Positions 14,729-23,929 of a stretch of DNA of 40,467 nucleotides are shown here, in pieces; positions within the stretch are counted from its first letter, which is position 1; each line of letters opens with the position of its first letter. Origin of the DNA: an uncultured Azospirillum sp. (GTDB lineage Bacteria > Pseudomonadota > Alphaproteobacteria > RF32 > CAG-239); the NCBI GenBank assembly GCA_900542055.1, contig UQMA01000012.1, positions 1-40,467 on the forward strand. Reading direction: 5' to 3'. A program made the position numbers and the translations under genes. The notes under the pieces were generated by a model. It searched no databases. It saw only the letters and a program-made list of their open reading frames with translations, and was not told where the DNA came from.

Positions 14729-15184
14729 TTATCCTTTTTGCTGCCATGCGCCGTCAGAATTTTGCTGCCAATAAAAAATATCTATTGACTGTTGTTTTAA
14801 TGTGCGCCAAAAATTTCGTGCGTTTTCAACGGCTTCCTGTGAATTTCCATCAAAAATATTAAACACGCGCTCATATTGCGAAATTTCATCAATTTCGGCA
14901 TTGGCGCCGTCTGTCAAAAATAAAAATACCGCAGAATTGGGATTGTCATTTTCAGCTGTCAGCCAAATCGGCTGAGATTCCGGCATTCCGTCTTTTTTGC
15001 TTCCATGCGGCAAGAAAGATTGTTCGTCATACGTCCATAATAAACTGTTCAAAAATTCTATGCGTTCGGCATTTCCTACTCTTACAACAGCATTTTTATG
15101 GATACTGTATGCTTTTTCGAGCAACTTAGGCAAAACATCTTCCAGTTTCTGGTTTTGTAAATGATAAAAATCAACTCTACTCAT
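14729..15184 (-). CDS. holC: DNA polymerase III chi subunit
   Basis: A 151-residue HolC protein. It shows the family opening VDFYHLQNQKLEDVLPKLLEKA, the middle block LLWTYDEQSFLPHG and the closing RVFNIFDGNSQEAVENARNFWRTLK. Chi links the clamp loader to single-strand binding protein during replication. The start overlaps the end of degP by 8 bp. Alphaproteobacterial chi proteins often lie near peptidase genes; here it is embedded in the hflKC-degP run. Confidence 0.93.
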   Translation of the reverse strand: MSRVDFYHLQNQKLEDVLPKLLEKAYSIHKNAVVRVGNAERIEFLNSLLWTYDEQSFLPHGSKKDGMPESQPIWLTAENDNPNSAVFLFLTDGANAEIDEISQYERVFNIFDGNSQEAVENARNFWRTLKQQSIDIFYWQQNSDGAWQQKG

Positions 15185-16616
15185 GTTTTTTCAGCTTTAC
15201 GGAAACGGTTCCGATAATTCCTTGTTCTTGATCCTGAATCATCAGCATAACCGGACGGTTTCTATCTTGTTTGGCTTCACGAATATAATTCAGCGCCGCA
15301 TCGGTAGTCAAAACGTCTTTTTTATCGATTTTGAGAACTACATCGCCTTTTTTAATTCCTTGAAGCGCTGCATCTGAATTTGCTTCCACCCCTTCAACAA
15401 CCAATCCCATGGTTGCCGGAGACAGATTAAACGCTTTTATTATTTCAGAATTTATTTCTCTTAATTTTATTCCGAGTTCATAAGCTATTTGGTCATTGCC
15501 GGTCATATTTTTTTGCGAAGCGTTTACCGAAATCGAAGGAATTTTTGGGGCAACAGGCATTTCCTGAACCATAACATTAACGGTTTTAACTTGTTGACCG
15601 CGTAATAAAACCAGAGTAATTTTTTTGCCGATAGGACTTTCGGCAACCAAACGTGAAAAATCTTTTGAATTGCTTATTTCTGTTTTTCCTAGGCTCAAGA
15701 TAACATCACCGGCATTAATTCCGGCTTTGGCCGCCGGTGAATTTTCGGTAACTTCCGAAACAATAACTCCTTGATTGTCGTTTATTTTTAAGTCGCGGGC
15801 AACGTCTTTGTTATTGGATTGAATTTTTATGCCAATCCAACCGCGTTTAACCGTTCCGTTTTGTTCCAATTGACTGGCAATCCAACCTGCGGTGTTAATC
15901 GGAATTGCAAAACCAACGCCCATATTGACGCCGGTAGTTGAAAACAGAGCCGTATTTATACCGATAACTTCACCTTTCATATTAAACATAGGACCGCCGG
16001 AGCTTCCCTGATTGATTGAAGCATCGGTTTGAATAAAGTTATCGTATGGTCCGGCAGCAATATCACGCGATTTTGCCGATACAATTCCGGCGCTGACACT
16101 GCCGCCGAGACCAAAAGGATTTCCTATTGAAAGCACCCAATCGCCGATACGCAGTTCGTCAGAATTGCCAAAAGTGACTTTGTCCAATTCAAAAGGCGGT
16201 TCAATTTTGATTAAGGCCAAATCGGTTTTTTCATCACCTCCGATAATTTCGGCTTCAACTTCCGTATTGTCGAACAAAACCACATTTATGCTTTTGGCAT
16301 TTTCAATAACGTGATAATTGGTGATTATATATCCTTGTTCATCAATAATAAAACCTGAACCCAGAGCCTGTCTGCTTTCGGTATCATCCGAAGTATCATC
16401 TGTATCAATTGCCGCTGCGGCAATATCTCCGTCAACATTGTCTGGCAAGGCAATATCTAGTTTTTCTGTTTTTTGAATAGTTGAAATATTTACTACTGTC
16501 GGCAATAAACGTTCGGCTAAATCGGCAAAAGACGGAAAACCGTATTGCGCACTTGCTTGCCTGCAAAAACATAAAGAAACAACCGTTACGGATATACAGA
16601 TGATTTTTTTTAGCAT
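15177..16616 (-). CDS. degP: Periplasmic Do-like serine protease (DegP/DegQ)
   Basis: A 479-residue HtrA protease/chaperone. The signal peptide (IICISVTVVSLCF) has cleavage expected near ASA at 21-23. The trypsin-like domain carries H102 (TNYHVIE), D132 (KTDLALI) and S206 (GSSGGP). Two PDZ domains follow, at about residues 265-355 and 385-470. The insert at 55-80, rich in aspartate, corresponds to the regulatory LA loop. It degrades or refolds damaged envelope proteins. It starts 4 bp after hflC, the common alphaproteobacterial hflK-hflC-degP order. Confidence 0.95.
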   Translation of the reverse strand: MLKKIICISVTVVSLCFCRQASAQYGFPSFADLAERLLPTVVNISTIQKTEKLDIALPDNVDGDIAAAAIDTDDTSDDTESRQALGSGFIIDEQGYIITNYHVIENAKSINVVLFDNTEVEAEIIGGDEKTDLALIKIEPPFELDKVTFGNSDELRIGDWVLSIGNPFGLGGSVSAGIVSAKSRDIAAGPYDNFIQTDASINQGSSGGPMFNMKGEVIGINTALFSTTGVNMGVGFAIPINTAGWIASQLEQNGTVKRGWIGIKIQSNNKDVARDLKINDNQGVIVSEVTENSPAAKAGINAGDVILSLGKTEISNSKDFSRLVAESPIGKKITLVLLRGQQVKTVNVMVQEMPVAPKIPSISVNASQKNMTGNDQIAYELGIKLREINSEIIKAFNLSPATMGLVVEGVEANSDAALQGIKKGDVVLKIDKKDVLTTDAALNYIREAKQDRNRPVMLMIQDQEQGIIGTVSVKLKKHE

Positions 16617-16620
16617 GAGG

Positions 16621-17487
16621 TTACTTCATAGCCTTTCTGAAAAATTGGAAAAATTCGCTGTCCGGAGATAAAACCATTGAAGATTTTCCATCGCCTAAAG
16701 CATTTTTATATGCTTCCAAAGAGCGGTAAAAGTTGAAGAAAGCAATATCTTGTCCGGCTGCACGATTCCATATTTCAATAGCTTTTTCATCACCTTGACC
16801 ACGAATGATTTGTGCTTGTTTATCAGCATTGGCCAAAATAATAGTTTTTTCTTTGTCAGCACTTGCTTTTATTTTTTGCGCTTCTTGGCTGCCTTGAGCG
16901 CGAAATTCTTTTGCTTCGCGTTCACGTTCGGTTTTCATACGAGCGTTAATGGCTTGTAAAACTTCCAACGGCAGATCGGCACGGCGTATGCGGACATCGG
17001 CTACGCTGACACCGATTTGAGCAGCGTCAACTTTAACGGCGGCGCTGATGTCAGACATAATTTTGGTGCGTTTTTCCGACAGCAATTCCTGTAAGGTGCT
17101 GCGTCCGAGAATTTTACGAATGGACGAATTTACGATTTCAGCTAATTTGCTTTGAGCCTGAAATTCGGTGCGGACAGTTTTGTAAAATTTTATCGGGTCA
17201 ACAATTTTATAGCGTGTAAAACTATCGACATCCAAGCGTTTTTTATCATTTAGCACAACTTCCTGAGCCGGAGGATCAAGGTTCAACAAACGAGTGTCAT
17301 AAAAGATAACGTTTTGAATGAATGGAATTTTTATTTTGAGTCCCGGTTCTTGAACCAATCGCACCGGACGGCCAAATTGAAGAACAATAGCTTGTTCTGC
17401 CTGATTGACGATATACACGCTGGTGCCTATTAAAAATACGGCCACTAAAACAATTCCGCTTAAAAATATTTTCATCTTATCATTCAT
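16621..17487 (-). CDS. hflC: FtsH modulator HflC
   Basis: A 288-residue SPFH/prohibitin-domain protein. A single N-terminal membrane helix (IFLSGIVLVAVFLIGTSVYIV) leads into the SPFH domain beginning at QAIVLQFGRPVRL. The later coiled coil contains KTEREREAKEFRAQGSQEAQKI. With HflK it forms a large ring complex around the FtsH protease and restrains it. It starts 12 bp after hflK. Length and order match the family. Confidence 0.95.
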   Translation of the reverse strand: MNDKMKIFLSGIVLVAVFLIGTSVYIVNQAEQAIVLQFGRPVRLVQEPGLKIKIPFIQNVIFYDTRLLNLDPPAQEVVLNDKKRLDVDSFTRYKIVDPIKFYKTVRTEFQAQSKLAEIVNSSIRKILGRSTLQELLSEKRTKIMSDISAAVKVDAAQIGVSVADVRIRRADLPLEVLQAINARMKTEREREAKEFRAQGSQEAQKIKASADKEKTIILANADKQAQIIRGQGDEKAIEIWNRAAGQDIAFFNFYRSLEAYKNALGDGKSSMVLSPDSEFFQFFRKAMK

Positions 17488-17499
17488 TTTAAAATTCTC

Positions 17500-18519
17500 C
17501 TATTTAACAGCATTAAGCGGCAGAACCGGCAAAACATTTGAACCTTTTGCCGAAGGATCAACAATAACTTTATCCGACTTTTTCAAAACATTTTCCATTG
17601 TTTCAAGATACAGTCTGCGGATAGTTACTTCTTTTCCTTTTTTGTAGGCCTGATAAACAGAATTAAAACGATCGGCCTCACCGGTAGCTTTGTTGACAAC
17701 GGCCTGATTGTAAGCTTCGGCGCTTTGTAAAATTTGAGAAGCCTGTCCGTGTGCGTTGGGAACTACTTCATTGCGATAAGCTTCGGCTTCGTTTTTAAAA
17801 CGTTCCATATCAGCTTTCGCTCGCTGCACTTCATTGAATGCGTCGACAACTTGTTGCGGCGGGTCAGCTTTTTGCAATTTAACACGCACAATCTCAACAC
17901 CTGAGCCAAAATCGTCAAGAACGCGCTGCAATTCGGCTTTGGTATCGTCTTCAACTTTTCCTCTATCGCCAGAGATAATAGGCATCATTTCCGATTGCCC
18001 GACTATTTCGCGCAATACGGATTGAGCGGCAACACGTACTGTGGTTTCTGGCTCGCGCATATTAAACAAAAAATCTTTGGCATTTTTTATACGCCAAACA
18101 ATAGTCAGGTTAATATCTACAATATTTTCATCGCCGGTAAGCATATGGCTTTCGGTGAAAGAATTGTCACGGTAATTTTTGGCATAACTTCCGTCATTGA
18201 CTCCGAGGTTGATACTGCGTTCCTGAGTCATGCTTACTTTAATAACTTCTTCAACAGGGTAGGGAAGATGATAATGCAGCCCCGGTTCGGTTGTGTCTAC
18301 ATATTTTCCAAATCTTAATACCACGCCGTTTTCATTTGTCTGAACTTGATAAAAACCAGTTGATAACCATAACGCTATTGCTAACAAAAACCACCAAAGC
18401 GGATTGATGTTAAAATTGCCGTTATTCGGAACCGTTATTTTTTTGAAACGGATAATCTTTTCATTTTCCTGAAAAAAGTCGTCATCATCCTTGTCCCAAG
18501 GGCTTTTGCCGTTTGCCAT
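17500..18519 (-). CDS. hflK: FtsH modulator HflK
   Basis: A 339-residue HflK. The acidic cytoplasmic start (PWDKDDDDFFQENEK) precedes one membrane helix at LWWFLLAIALWLSTGFYQV. The SPFH domain opens at NENGVVLRFGKYVDTTEPGLHYHLPYP, and a long coiled coil follows (AKADMERFKNEAEAYRNEV). It heads the minus-strand run hflK-hflC-degP-holC-ddpX and is divergent from mrp, with 101 bp between them for both promoters. Confidence 0.95.
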   Translation of the reverse strand: MANGKSPWDKDDDDFFQENEKIIRFKKITVPNNGNFNINPLWWFLLAIALWLSTGFYQVQTNENGVVLRFGKYVDTTEPGLHYHLPYPVEEVIKVSMTQERSINLGVNDGSYAKNYRDNSFTESHMLTGDENIVDINLTIVWRIKNAKDFLFNMREPETTVRVAAQSVLREIVGQSEMMPIISGDRGKVEDDTKAELQRVLDDFGSGVEIVRVKLQKADPPQQVVDAFNEVQRAKADMERFKNEAEAYRNEVVPNAHGQASQILQSAEAYNQAVVNKATGEADRFNSVYQAYKKGKEVTIRRLYLETMENVLKKSDKVIVDPSAKGSNVLPVLPLNAVK

Positions 18520-18620
18520 ATTTTTTACCTCATATAAGTTTTATTTTATTGCATTGCCTCAATATATAATATAAACATTCTAAAAACAATTAAGATTTAC
18601 AATATTAACAGGAGGCTTTT

Positions 18621-19604
18621 ATGGCTGACAATTCTGAGATAAAGAGTATTGCCGAACATTTTTTTGCAGCGGAAACAATTGAAAGCGCAGCTGTGTATAA
18701 CGGAAGGGCGATTATTACTTTGTCAAACATTACGGAAGATAATGAAAAAGCCGAACAATTGAAAAATGAATTGCTGAAACTTCCGGAAATTAAAAAAGTT
18801 TCGGTTATTTTTACCGCTCCGAAAGATGATGACCGCCATTGGAAAATCCGCGGGGTTAAAAAAATTATTGCGGTTGCTTCAGGCAAGGGCGGAGTTGGAA
18901 AATCGACAACAGCTGCCAATTTGGCTTTGGCATTAAAACAACAGGGGCAAAAAGTTGCTTTGTTTGATGCCGATATTTACGGTCCTTCTATTCCCACGAT
19001 GCTGGGATATGAAGGAGCTTCTTTATTTTCAGCCGATGGTAAAACATTTGAGCCGTTTGATGTTTTGGGCTTGAAAACAATGTCAATCGGGACTTTAATT
19101 TCTCGCGATACGCCTATTATTTGGCGCGGACCGAAAGCCTGCGGCGCTTTGCAGCAATTGATGTCTGATGTTAATTGGGGCGAAATCGATATTATGGTTA
19201 TTGATATGCCTCCGGGGACTGGGGACATTCAAATAACATTATCCCAACAAGTCTTAATCAATGGGGTTGTCGTGGTGTCAACGCCGCAAGACATAGCTTT
19301 GATTGATGCGGTTAAAGGCGTAAATATGTTTAAAACGGTAGAAGTTCCAATTTTGGGAATTGTTGAAAATATGAGCTATCATATTTGCGAAAATTGCGGA
19401 CATAAAGAGTATGTTTTCGGTGAGCACGGAGCTGAAGATACAGCTGCAAAAATGGGAATAGATTTTTTGGGAGAAATTCCTCTTAATATAAAAATCAGAA
19501 CTCAGGCAGATGAAGGCTTGCCTATTGTTGAAGCAGATCCAGATGGCGAGTTTGCAAAAGCTTATAGGAAAATTGCAGCAAAAATCATTGAAAAATTGCA
19601 ATAA
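18621..19604 (+). CDS. mrp: Iron-sulfur carrier P-loop ATPase (Mrp/ApbC)
   Basis: A 327-residue Mrp-family ATPase. An N-terminal domain of about 75 residues (DUF59-like, short) precedes the deviant Walker A motif SGKGGVGKS, then DADIYGPSIP and the switch region IDMPPGTGDIQ. The CENCG pair near residue 258 binds the transferred Fe-S cluster. It delivers iron-sulfur clusters to target enzymes in the cytoplasm. AGGAGG lies 5 bp before the start. It stands alone between divergent hflK and a strong terminator. Confidence 0.95.
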   Translation: MADNSEIKSIAEHFFAAETIESAAVYNGRAIITLSNITEDNEKAEQLKNELLKLPEIKKVSVIFTAPKDDDRHWKIRGVKKIIAVASGKGGVGKSTTAANLALALKQQGQKVALFDADIYGPSIPTMLGYEGASLFSADGKTFEPFDVLGLKTMSIGTLISRDTPIIWRGPKACGALQQLMSDVNWGEIDIMVIDMPPGTGDIQITLSQQVLINGVVVVSTPQDIALIDAVKGVNMFKTVEVPILGIVENMSYHICENCGHKEYVFGEHGAEDTAAKMGIDFLGEIPLNIKIRTQADEGLPIVEADPDGEFAKAYRKIAAKIIEKLQ

Positions 19605-19606
19605 AA

Positions 19607-19639
19607 AAAAAGCCCTTTTCTTAAAGAAAGGGGCTTTTT
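19607..19639. terminator. Bidirectional terminator between mrp and the M48 gene
   Basis: A stem of 13 to 14 pairs (AAAAAGCCCTTTTC with GAAAGGGGCTTTTT, one G-U) has A and T runs on both sides. It overlaps the stop region of the minus-strand protease gene. Confidence 0.9.
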
Positions 19640-20990
19640 AATTGTTTGCGTTTTCTTTTTCTTCGTTTTTTATTCTCAACAGCAAATCATCGAGTTTTAA
19701 TTTTAGTGAACCCTGTGGAAATGCTTTTAAAGCATGTTCGGCTTGTTGTTTAGCCAAGCGCAAATCGCCGGTTCTCAAACTGTATTCGGCGGCGGCGTAA
19801 TTATAACCGGCGGCATTTTTTTGCAATCCGTAGGCGCGGGATAATAAAATCCATGCGTAACTGTCGGGGTTGTATATCAAAACTTGATTGAGCAAATCTA
19901 TAATTTGCTGTTGTTCGGTCTTTGTCGGATTGTTTTCAAGCATGGCTTGCGCCAGATTTAATTTAAATAATGAAGAATTTGGCTGTAATTTTAGAGCTTG
20001 ACGATAAATAGCAACCGATTCAGCTATTTTTCCGGTTTCTAACATCATTTGCCCTTTTAATTCGTAAAAATAAGGATTTTTAGGTTCTTCTTTGATTAAG
20101 CCGTTAATTAATTTTGTGGCTTCGGGCATATTCATTTTTTTAAACAAAGCGATGGTTCTTGCGTAGCGTGCGGCTATGCTTTTGTCGGTCAAAGGATATT
20201 TGCGCAAAGTTTCTTCCGGAGAATTAATATAAGCATAAAGTTTTGCTTTTATACGCTTGAATTCTTTTTCTTGCGCTCCTTTTGCGGGAGCAGAAGATTC
20301 TTTGACGGCTTTTTCCAAAAAAGAAATACGTTCTGAAGTTACCGGATGGGTACGAAAATAACTGTTTTCTTCCAAACCTTGCAAAGTGTTTTGTTTTTGA
20401 ATTTTTTTCATAAAAGCCAACATACCGGCAGGGGACTGGTTTGTTTTTTTCAACAGTTTAACGGCTGCTTCGTCTGCGCTTCGTTCTTCGCTGACCTGAT
20501 AAGTCAGCATACTGTTCATGGCTGTTCCCTGAGAACCTAAAATTGCTGCAATGCTTACATCAAAATTTCCAGAGGCTATTCCTGCCGCTCCGCCCAGCAA
20601 CATAGAAGTCAGGGTTGCCCATTGCACTTCTCGGGCATGAAGTTTGTGTCTAATTATATGCCCGCCTTCAATATGTCCGGTTTCGTGGGCAAGCACGCCG
20701 CTGATTTCATTTTGGCTGTCGGCTGCCATCAATGTGCCGACTGTAACAAACATATTGTTTCCATCGGCGACAAAAGCATTTAGGGTTTTGTCGTTTACAA
20801 TATAAACTTGTCTTGGATTAAAAGTTGTTCCCGAGGCTTTGAAAATAGGGCGTAAAGTTTGATGTAAAAAAATCTCGGTTTCTTCATCGGAAATTAAAGA
20901 CAATGCCTGAGCTGTTACCGGTGTCAGATATATCACCGGTAACAGAAACAGAATAAAGAAATTAATTATCCGTTGATAAGTTTTTTCCAC
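19638..20990 (-). CDS. bepA: Periplasmic M48 metalloprotease with TPR domain (BepA-like)
   Basis: A 450-residue protein. The signal peptide (FFILFLLPVIYLTPVTAQA) is followed by an M48 zinc protease domain with HETGH at 102-106 and the downstream ligand glutamate in SADEAA. A C-terminal half of tetratricopeptide repeats includes PYFYELKGQMMLETGKIAESVAIYRQAL. E. coli BepA (YfgC) assembles or degrades outer-membrane proteins such as LptD; the same role is inferred. The start codon is GTG at 20990, inside the last codons of rne, which it overlaps by 25 bp. GAAAGG lies upstream at usable spacing. Co-transcription with rne is therefore likely. Confidence 0.9.
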   Translation of the reverse strand: MEKTYQRIINFFILFLLPVIYLTPVTAQALSLISDEETEIFLHQTLRPIFKASGTTFNPRQVYIVNDKTLNAFVADGNNMFVTVGTLMAADSQNEISGVLAHETGHIEGGHIIRHKLHAREVQWATLTSMLLGGAAGIASGNFDVSIAAILGSQGTAMNSMLTYQVSEERSADEAAVKLLKKTNQSPAGMLAFMKKIQKQNTLQGLEENSYFRTHPVTSERISFLEKAVKESSAPAKGAQEKEFKRIKAKLYAYINSPEETLRKYPLTDKSIAARYARTIALFKKMNMPEATKLINGLIKEEPKNPYFYELKGQMMLETGKIAESVAIYRQALKLQPNSSLFKLNLAQAMLENNPTKTEQQQIIDLLNQVLIYNPDSYAWILLSRAYGLQKNAAGYNYAAAEYSLRTGDLRLAKQQAEHALKAFPQGSLKLKLDDLLLRIKNEEKENANN

Positions 20991-23461
20991 CAGGCAACCT
21001 TTCTTTTTTCAGGCTTTTCCGTTTTTTCGGCAGGTGTTTCGCTGTTTTCGGCAACAACCTGAGCAGGAGCTTCCTCAACAGCCGAAACTTCCTCTTCAGA
21101 GCGTTCGCGGCGACCGCGGCGGCGATCAAAACGATAGCGTCTGCCATGACGTTCGCGGCGGCGGTATTGATGCTCATTGTTGCCGTCGGTTGAAACTTCC
21201 GGTGCTGCACTTTCATCGTTTTTACTGTTATTTTCTATATTTTCCTGTTTAGCGGAAGGCTCATTTTCTTCAATAATTTCCTGAACAGGTGCGCTTTTAG
21301 CAGCAGAAACTTCATTTTTGACGGCTTTGATGCGTTCAATACGATATTCATTAATGTTTTTAACACTGTCGTCGGCACTGATAATGATTGTCATTTTGTA
21401 ACGGGTTTCAATATCATGCAGAGCTTTACGCTTTTGATTGAGTAAATATACCGCGTAATCTGTCGGAACAAAAATATTAATGCTTGAAGAACGATTTTTT
21501 GCACCTTCTTCTTCCATTACCCGCAGAATGGACATGGAACCGGATTCAATGGTTCGGATAATGCCTCTTCCATGGCAGAACGGGCATACTTGATAGTTAC
21601 TCTCCAAAAATGAAGAATGCATTCTTTGTCTTGAAATTTCCAACAATCCGAAACAGCTCATTTTGCTGATTTGAACACGGGCACGATCGCCTTTCATGGC
21701 TTCTTTCATACGCTTTTCAACCGCTTGATTGTTTTTCGGTTCGTCCATATCAATAAAATCAATAACCACCAAACCTGCTAAATTGCGCATTCTTAATTGT
21801 TTTGCAATTTCGTCGGCTGCTTCAAGATTGGTTTTCAGCGCTGTTTCTTCCAAATCGCGCTCTTTGGTTGCGCGTCCGGAGTTAACATCGATAGAAACCA
21901 AAGCTTCCGTCGGATTGATAACCAAATATCCGCCAGATTCAAGAGGAACATTCGGATCATGCAATTTGTCGAGCTGGCTTTCAATCTGAAAACGTTGGAA
22001 CAAAGGCACATCGTTGGCTTTGCATGATTTCAGCTTTTTCATGTTATGCGGTGATAAAATCCGCATAAAGTTTCTGGCAGAACGAAAAGCCTCGTCACCG
22101 TCAACGATAATTTCTGAAATTTCTTTAGTAAACATATCCCGCAGAGCGCGTTTAATCAAATTGCCTTCTTCATAAATCAAAGCCGGCGCCTGAGTTTTTA
22201 ATGAATCTAAACGAATTTGATTCCATGTGCGGATAAGATAATTATAGTCGCGTGTGATGTCAGCTTTAGTTTTTTCTTCACCGGCAGTACGTACAATAAG
22301 CGACATATCTTTTGACATCGGCAGCTCTTTTATAATGCCTTTCAAGCGTTTGCGGTCTTGCGCATTAGTGATTTTGCGAGAAACACCGCCGCTTTTAATT
22401 CTGTTTGGCATTAATACGCAATATCTGCCGGCTAAAGACAGGTAAGTTGTTAAAGCAGCTCCTTTATTGCCGCGTTCTTCTTTGACGACTTGCACCAACA
22501 AAATCTGACCTTCTTTAATAACATCTTGAATTTTGCTGTTATGATAGAGTTTGCGCATCAAAATAAGTTTTTTCTGCGATTCGTAATCATATTCGCCGTC
22601 TTCATCATCATCAACGGCAATATCCTCATCATTTACATTATTTGAAGATACGGTTTCAGATTCTTCTTTTTCTTCTTCAATATCTTGTGAAATGGTTGCT
22701 TCTTCCGTGCCTTCGGAATCGCTCATTGTTTTAACTTTTTTAGGGCGGCCGCGTTTGGGCTTTACCACTTCCGGTTCTTGTTCAGAGTTTTCTGCTTTGA
22801 CTTCCTGTTTTTTATCGGAATTTTCCAAACCAGAGGTTTCTTCTGCTGTTTGTTTTACAAGTTCTTCAGTTGGTTTGTTTTTGGGCTTGCGTCCGCGGCG
22901 GCGGGGAGCCGGAGTTTCTTCTTTCGGCTGTTCGGCGGTTTGCTGAATTTCTGTCGTGCCGTTAGAGTTTTCGGCTGTAATCAAGTCTTCTTTCGCTTCA
23001 GGCTTGTTTTCCGTTTCAATTTGAACAGACGTTTCTTCGTCAGCGGCATTTTCGGCGGCTGCAGCAAGAGCGGCTTCTTCGGCTAAACGCTGCGCACGTT
23101 TTAAGGCTTTTTCTTCGCGTATTCTTGCGCGTTCAGCTTCACGTTCTTTTATCATTTGTTTTTTATTTTCGATAATAGTATCGACTTCGGCTTCATATTC
23201 TTTTAATGTTTCATCCGAAATATTGTAATAATCGGTATGAATTTCTCCAAAAGCCAAAAAACCATGCCTGTTTCCGCCGTAATCGACAAAAGCAGCCTGC
23301 AAAGAAGGCTCAATGCGCATAACTTTTGCCAGATAGACATTTCCTTTTATTTGGCGGCGGAAAGTTGATTCAAATTCAACATCTTCAACTTTGTTTCCAT
23401 TTACAACAACAACTCGGGTTTCTTCCGGCTGTGTGTCGTCAATTAACATTCTCTTTGTCAT
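20966..23461 (-). CDS. rne: Ribonuclease E/G with a large charged S1-domain insertion
   Basis: An 831-residue RNase E. The S1 RNA-binding domain starts near 35 and is split by about 230 residues (80-310) that are rich in Glu and Lys, partly coiled coil, and carry two AT-hook-like stretches (RRRGRKP near 187, KRGRPKK at 236-242). The S1 domain resumes at QILLVQVVKEERGNKGAALTTY. Catalytic metal-binding aspartates are D525 in SIDVNSG and D568 in VVIDFIDMD. The Zn-link CPFC is at 626-629. The tail holds an arginine-rich RNA-binding patch and ends WWKKLING. Start ATG 23461 is preferred over 23503 because GGAG precedes it and MTKRMLID is the family start. It processes and degrades RNA. Confidence 0.95.
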   Translation of the reverse strand: MTKRMLIDDTQPEETRVVVVNGNKVEDVEFESTFRRQIKGNVYLAKVMRIEPSLQAAFVDYGGNRHGFLAFGEIHTDYYNISDETLKEYEAEVDTIIENKKQMIKEREAERARIREEKALKRAQRLAEEAALAAAAENAADEETSVQIETENKPEAKEDLITAENSNGTTEIQQTAEQPKEETPAPRRRGRKPKNKPTEELVKQTAEETSGLENSDKKQEVKAENSEQEPEVVKPKRGRPKKVKTMSDSEGTEEATISQDIEEEKEESETVSSNNVNDEDIAVDDDEDGEYDYESQKKLILMRKLYHNSKIQDVIKEGQILLVQVVKEERGNKGAALTTYLSLAGRYCVLMPNRIKSGGVSRKITNAQDRKRLKGIIKELPMSKDMSLIVRTAGEEKTKADITRDYNYLIRTWNQIRLDSLKTQAPALIYEEGNLIKRALRDMFTKEISEIIVDGDEAFRSARNFMRILSPHNMKKLKSCKANDVPLFQRFQIESQLDKLHDPNVPLESGGYLVINPTEALVSIDVNSGRATKERDLEETALKTNLEAADEIAKQLRMRNLAGLVVIDFIDMDEPKNNQAVEKRMKEAMKGDRARVQISKMSCFGLLEISRQRMHSSFLESNYQVCPFCHGRGIIRTIESGSMSILRVMEEEGAKNRSSSINIFVPTDYAVYLLNQKRKALHDIETRYKMTIIISADDSVKNINEYRIERIKAVKNEVSAAKSAPVQEIIEENEPSAKQENIENNSKNDESAAPEVSTDGNNEHQYRRRERHGRRYRFDRRRGRRERSEEEVSAVEEAPAQVVAENSETPAEKTEKPEKRKVAWWKKLING

Positions 23462-23481
23462 ACATAAAACTCCATAACCCG

Positions 23482-23613
23482 CTAAAGCGGTTTGTTTTGA
23501 CATCCCGAGAAGAAATTTAAATGCTTTTTATTGGAAGAAAACTTCCGATTTGTTTGTCGCCCTATTGAAAGCGGCAAAACGGCGCCGATAACAGCGCTTG
23601 TTATTAAAAACAT
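23482..23613 (-). CDS. Candidate 43-residue ORF in the rne leader
   Basis: A minus-strand ORF of 43 residues with a hydrophobic start (MFLITSAVIGAVLPLSI) and basic tail. It lies between the 57-residue ORF and rne. It has no clear ribosome site, and its start sits at the edge of the inverted repeat at 23614-23659. It could be a leader peptide or chance. Not recognised. Confidence 0.25.
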   Translation of the reverse strand: MFLITSAVIGAVLPLSIGRQTNRKFSSNKKHLNFFSGCQNKPL

Positions 23614-23659
23614 TTTTGAACAAAATTATTATTGCTTACTTTATTATGTTTGTTCAAAA
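23614..23659. repeat. 11-bp inverted repeat in the rne leader
   Basis: TTTTGAACAAA at 23614-23624 and TTTGTTCAAAA at 23649-23659 are perfect reverse complements separated by 24 bp. One arm lies at the end of the 57-residue ORF. It could be a paired operator or an RNA hairpin in the rne transcript. Confidence 0.45.
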
Positions 23660-23817
23660 TAAAAATCTTTCCGGTATAAACCTCTTCTTGTTAAATCTGC
23701 AAGCACGATTTTCGCTATGAAAACGGCGGCAGCCAACATTTTGCAGCTATAATATATCAATGTGCCGTATGCTGCAAAGCCGGCTAAAGCAAATTTAACG
23801 ACAGAAGAATATAGCAT
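23644..23817 (-). CDS. 57-residue candidate membrane protein upstream of rne
   Basis: A 57-residue minus-strand ORF with protein-like composition. A hydrophobic region (VVKFALAGFAAYGTLIYYSC, then MLAAAVFIAKIVLA) is followed by the basic tail DLTRRGLYRKDFYFEQT. No Shine-Dalgarno is seen. A TTGACA element (23872-23867) lies 50 bp upstream without a clear -10 partner. The gene would read toward rne, 183 bp from its start. Not recognised; coding is suggested by the open frame and the membrane-helix pattern only. Confidence 0.4.
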   Translation of the reverse strand: MLYSSVVKFALAGFAAYGTLIYYSCKMLAAAVFIAKIVLADLTRRGLYRKDFYFEQT

Positions 23818-23929
23818 AGCATTTAAAATTACAATATATTTTTATGCTTTTATATTTAAGTTTTTTTGTCAACTTTAACAGATTGGTAATAAGTAATATC
23901 TATAATAAAGCAAATTTGATTTTAAGATA

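Noticed and set aside
21034..23086. Several plus-strand ORFs opposite rne
   Set aside because: They are rich in Cys, Phe and Ser as expected from the complement of Glu/Lys-rich codons; no initiation signals.
23462..23503. Upstream start of rne at 23503
   Set aside because: It adds 14 residues absent from the usual MTKRMLID start, and the ribosome site is better for 23461.
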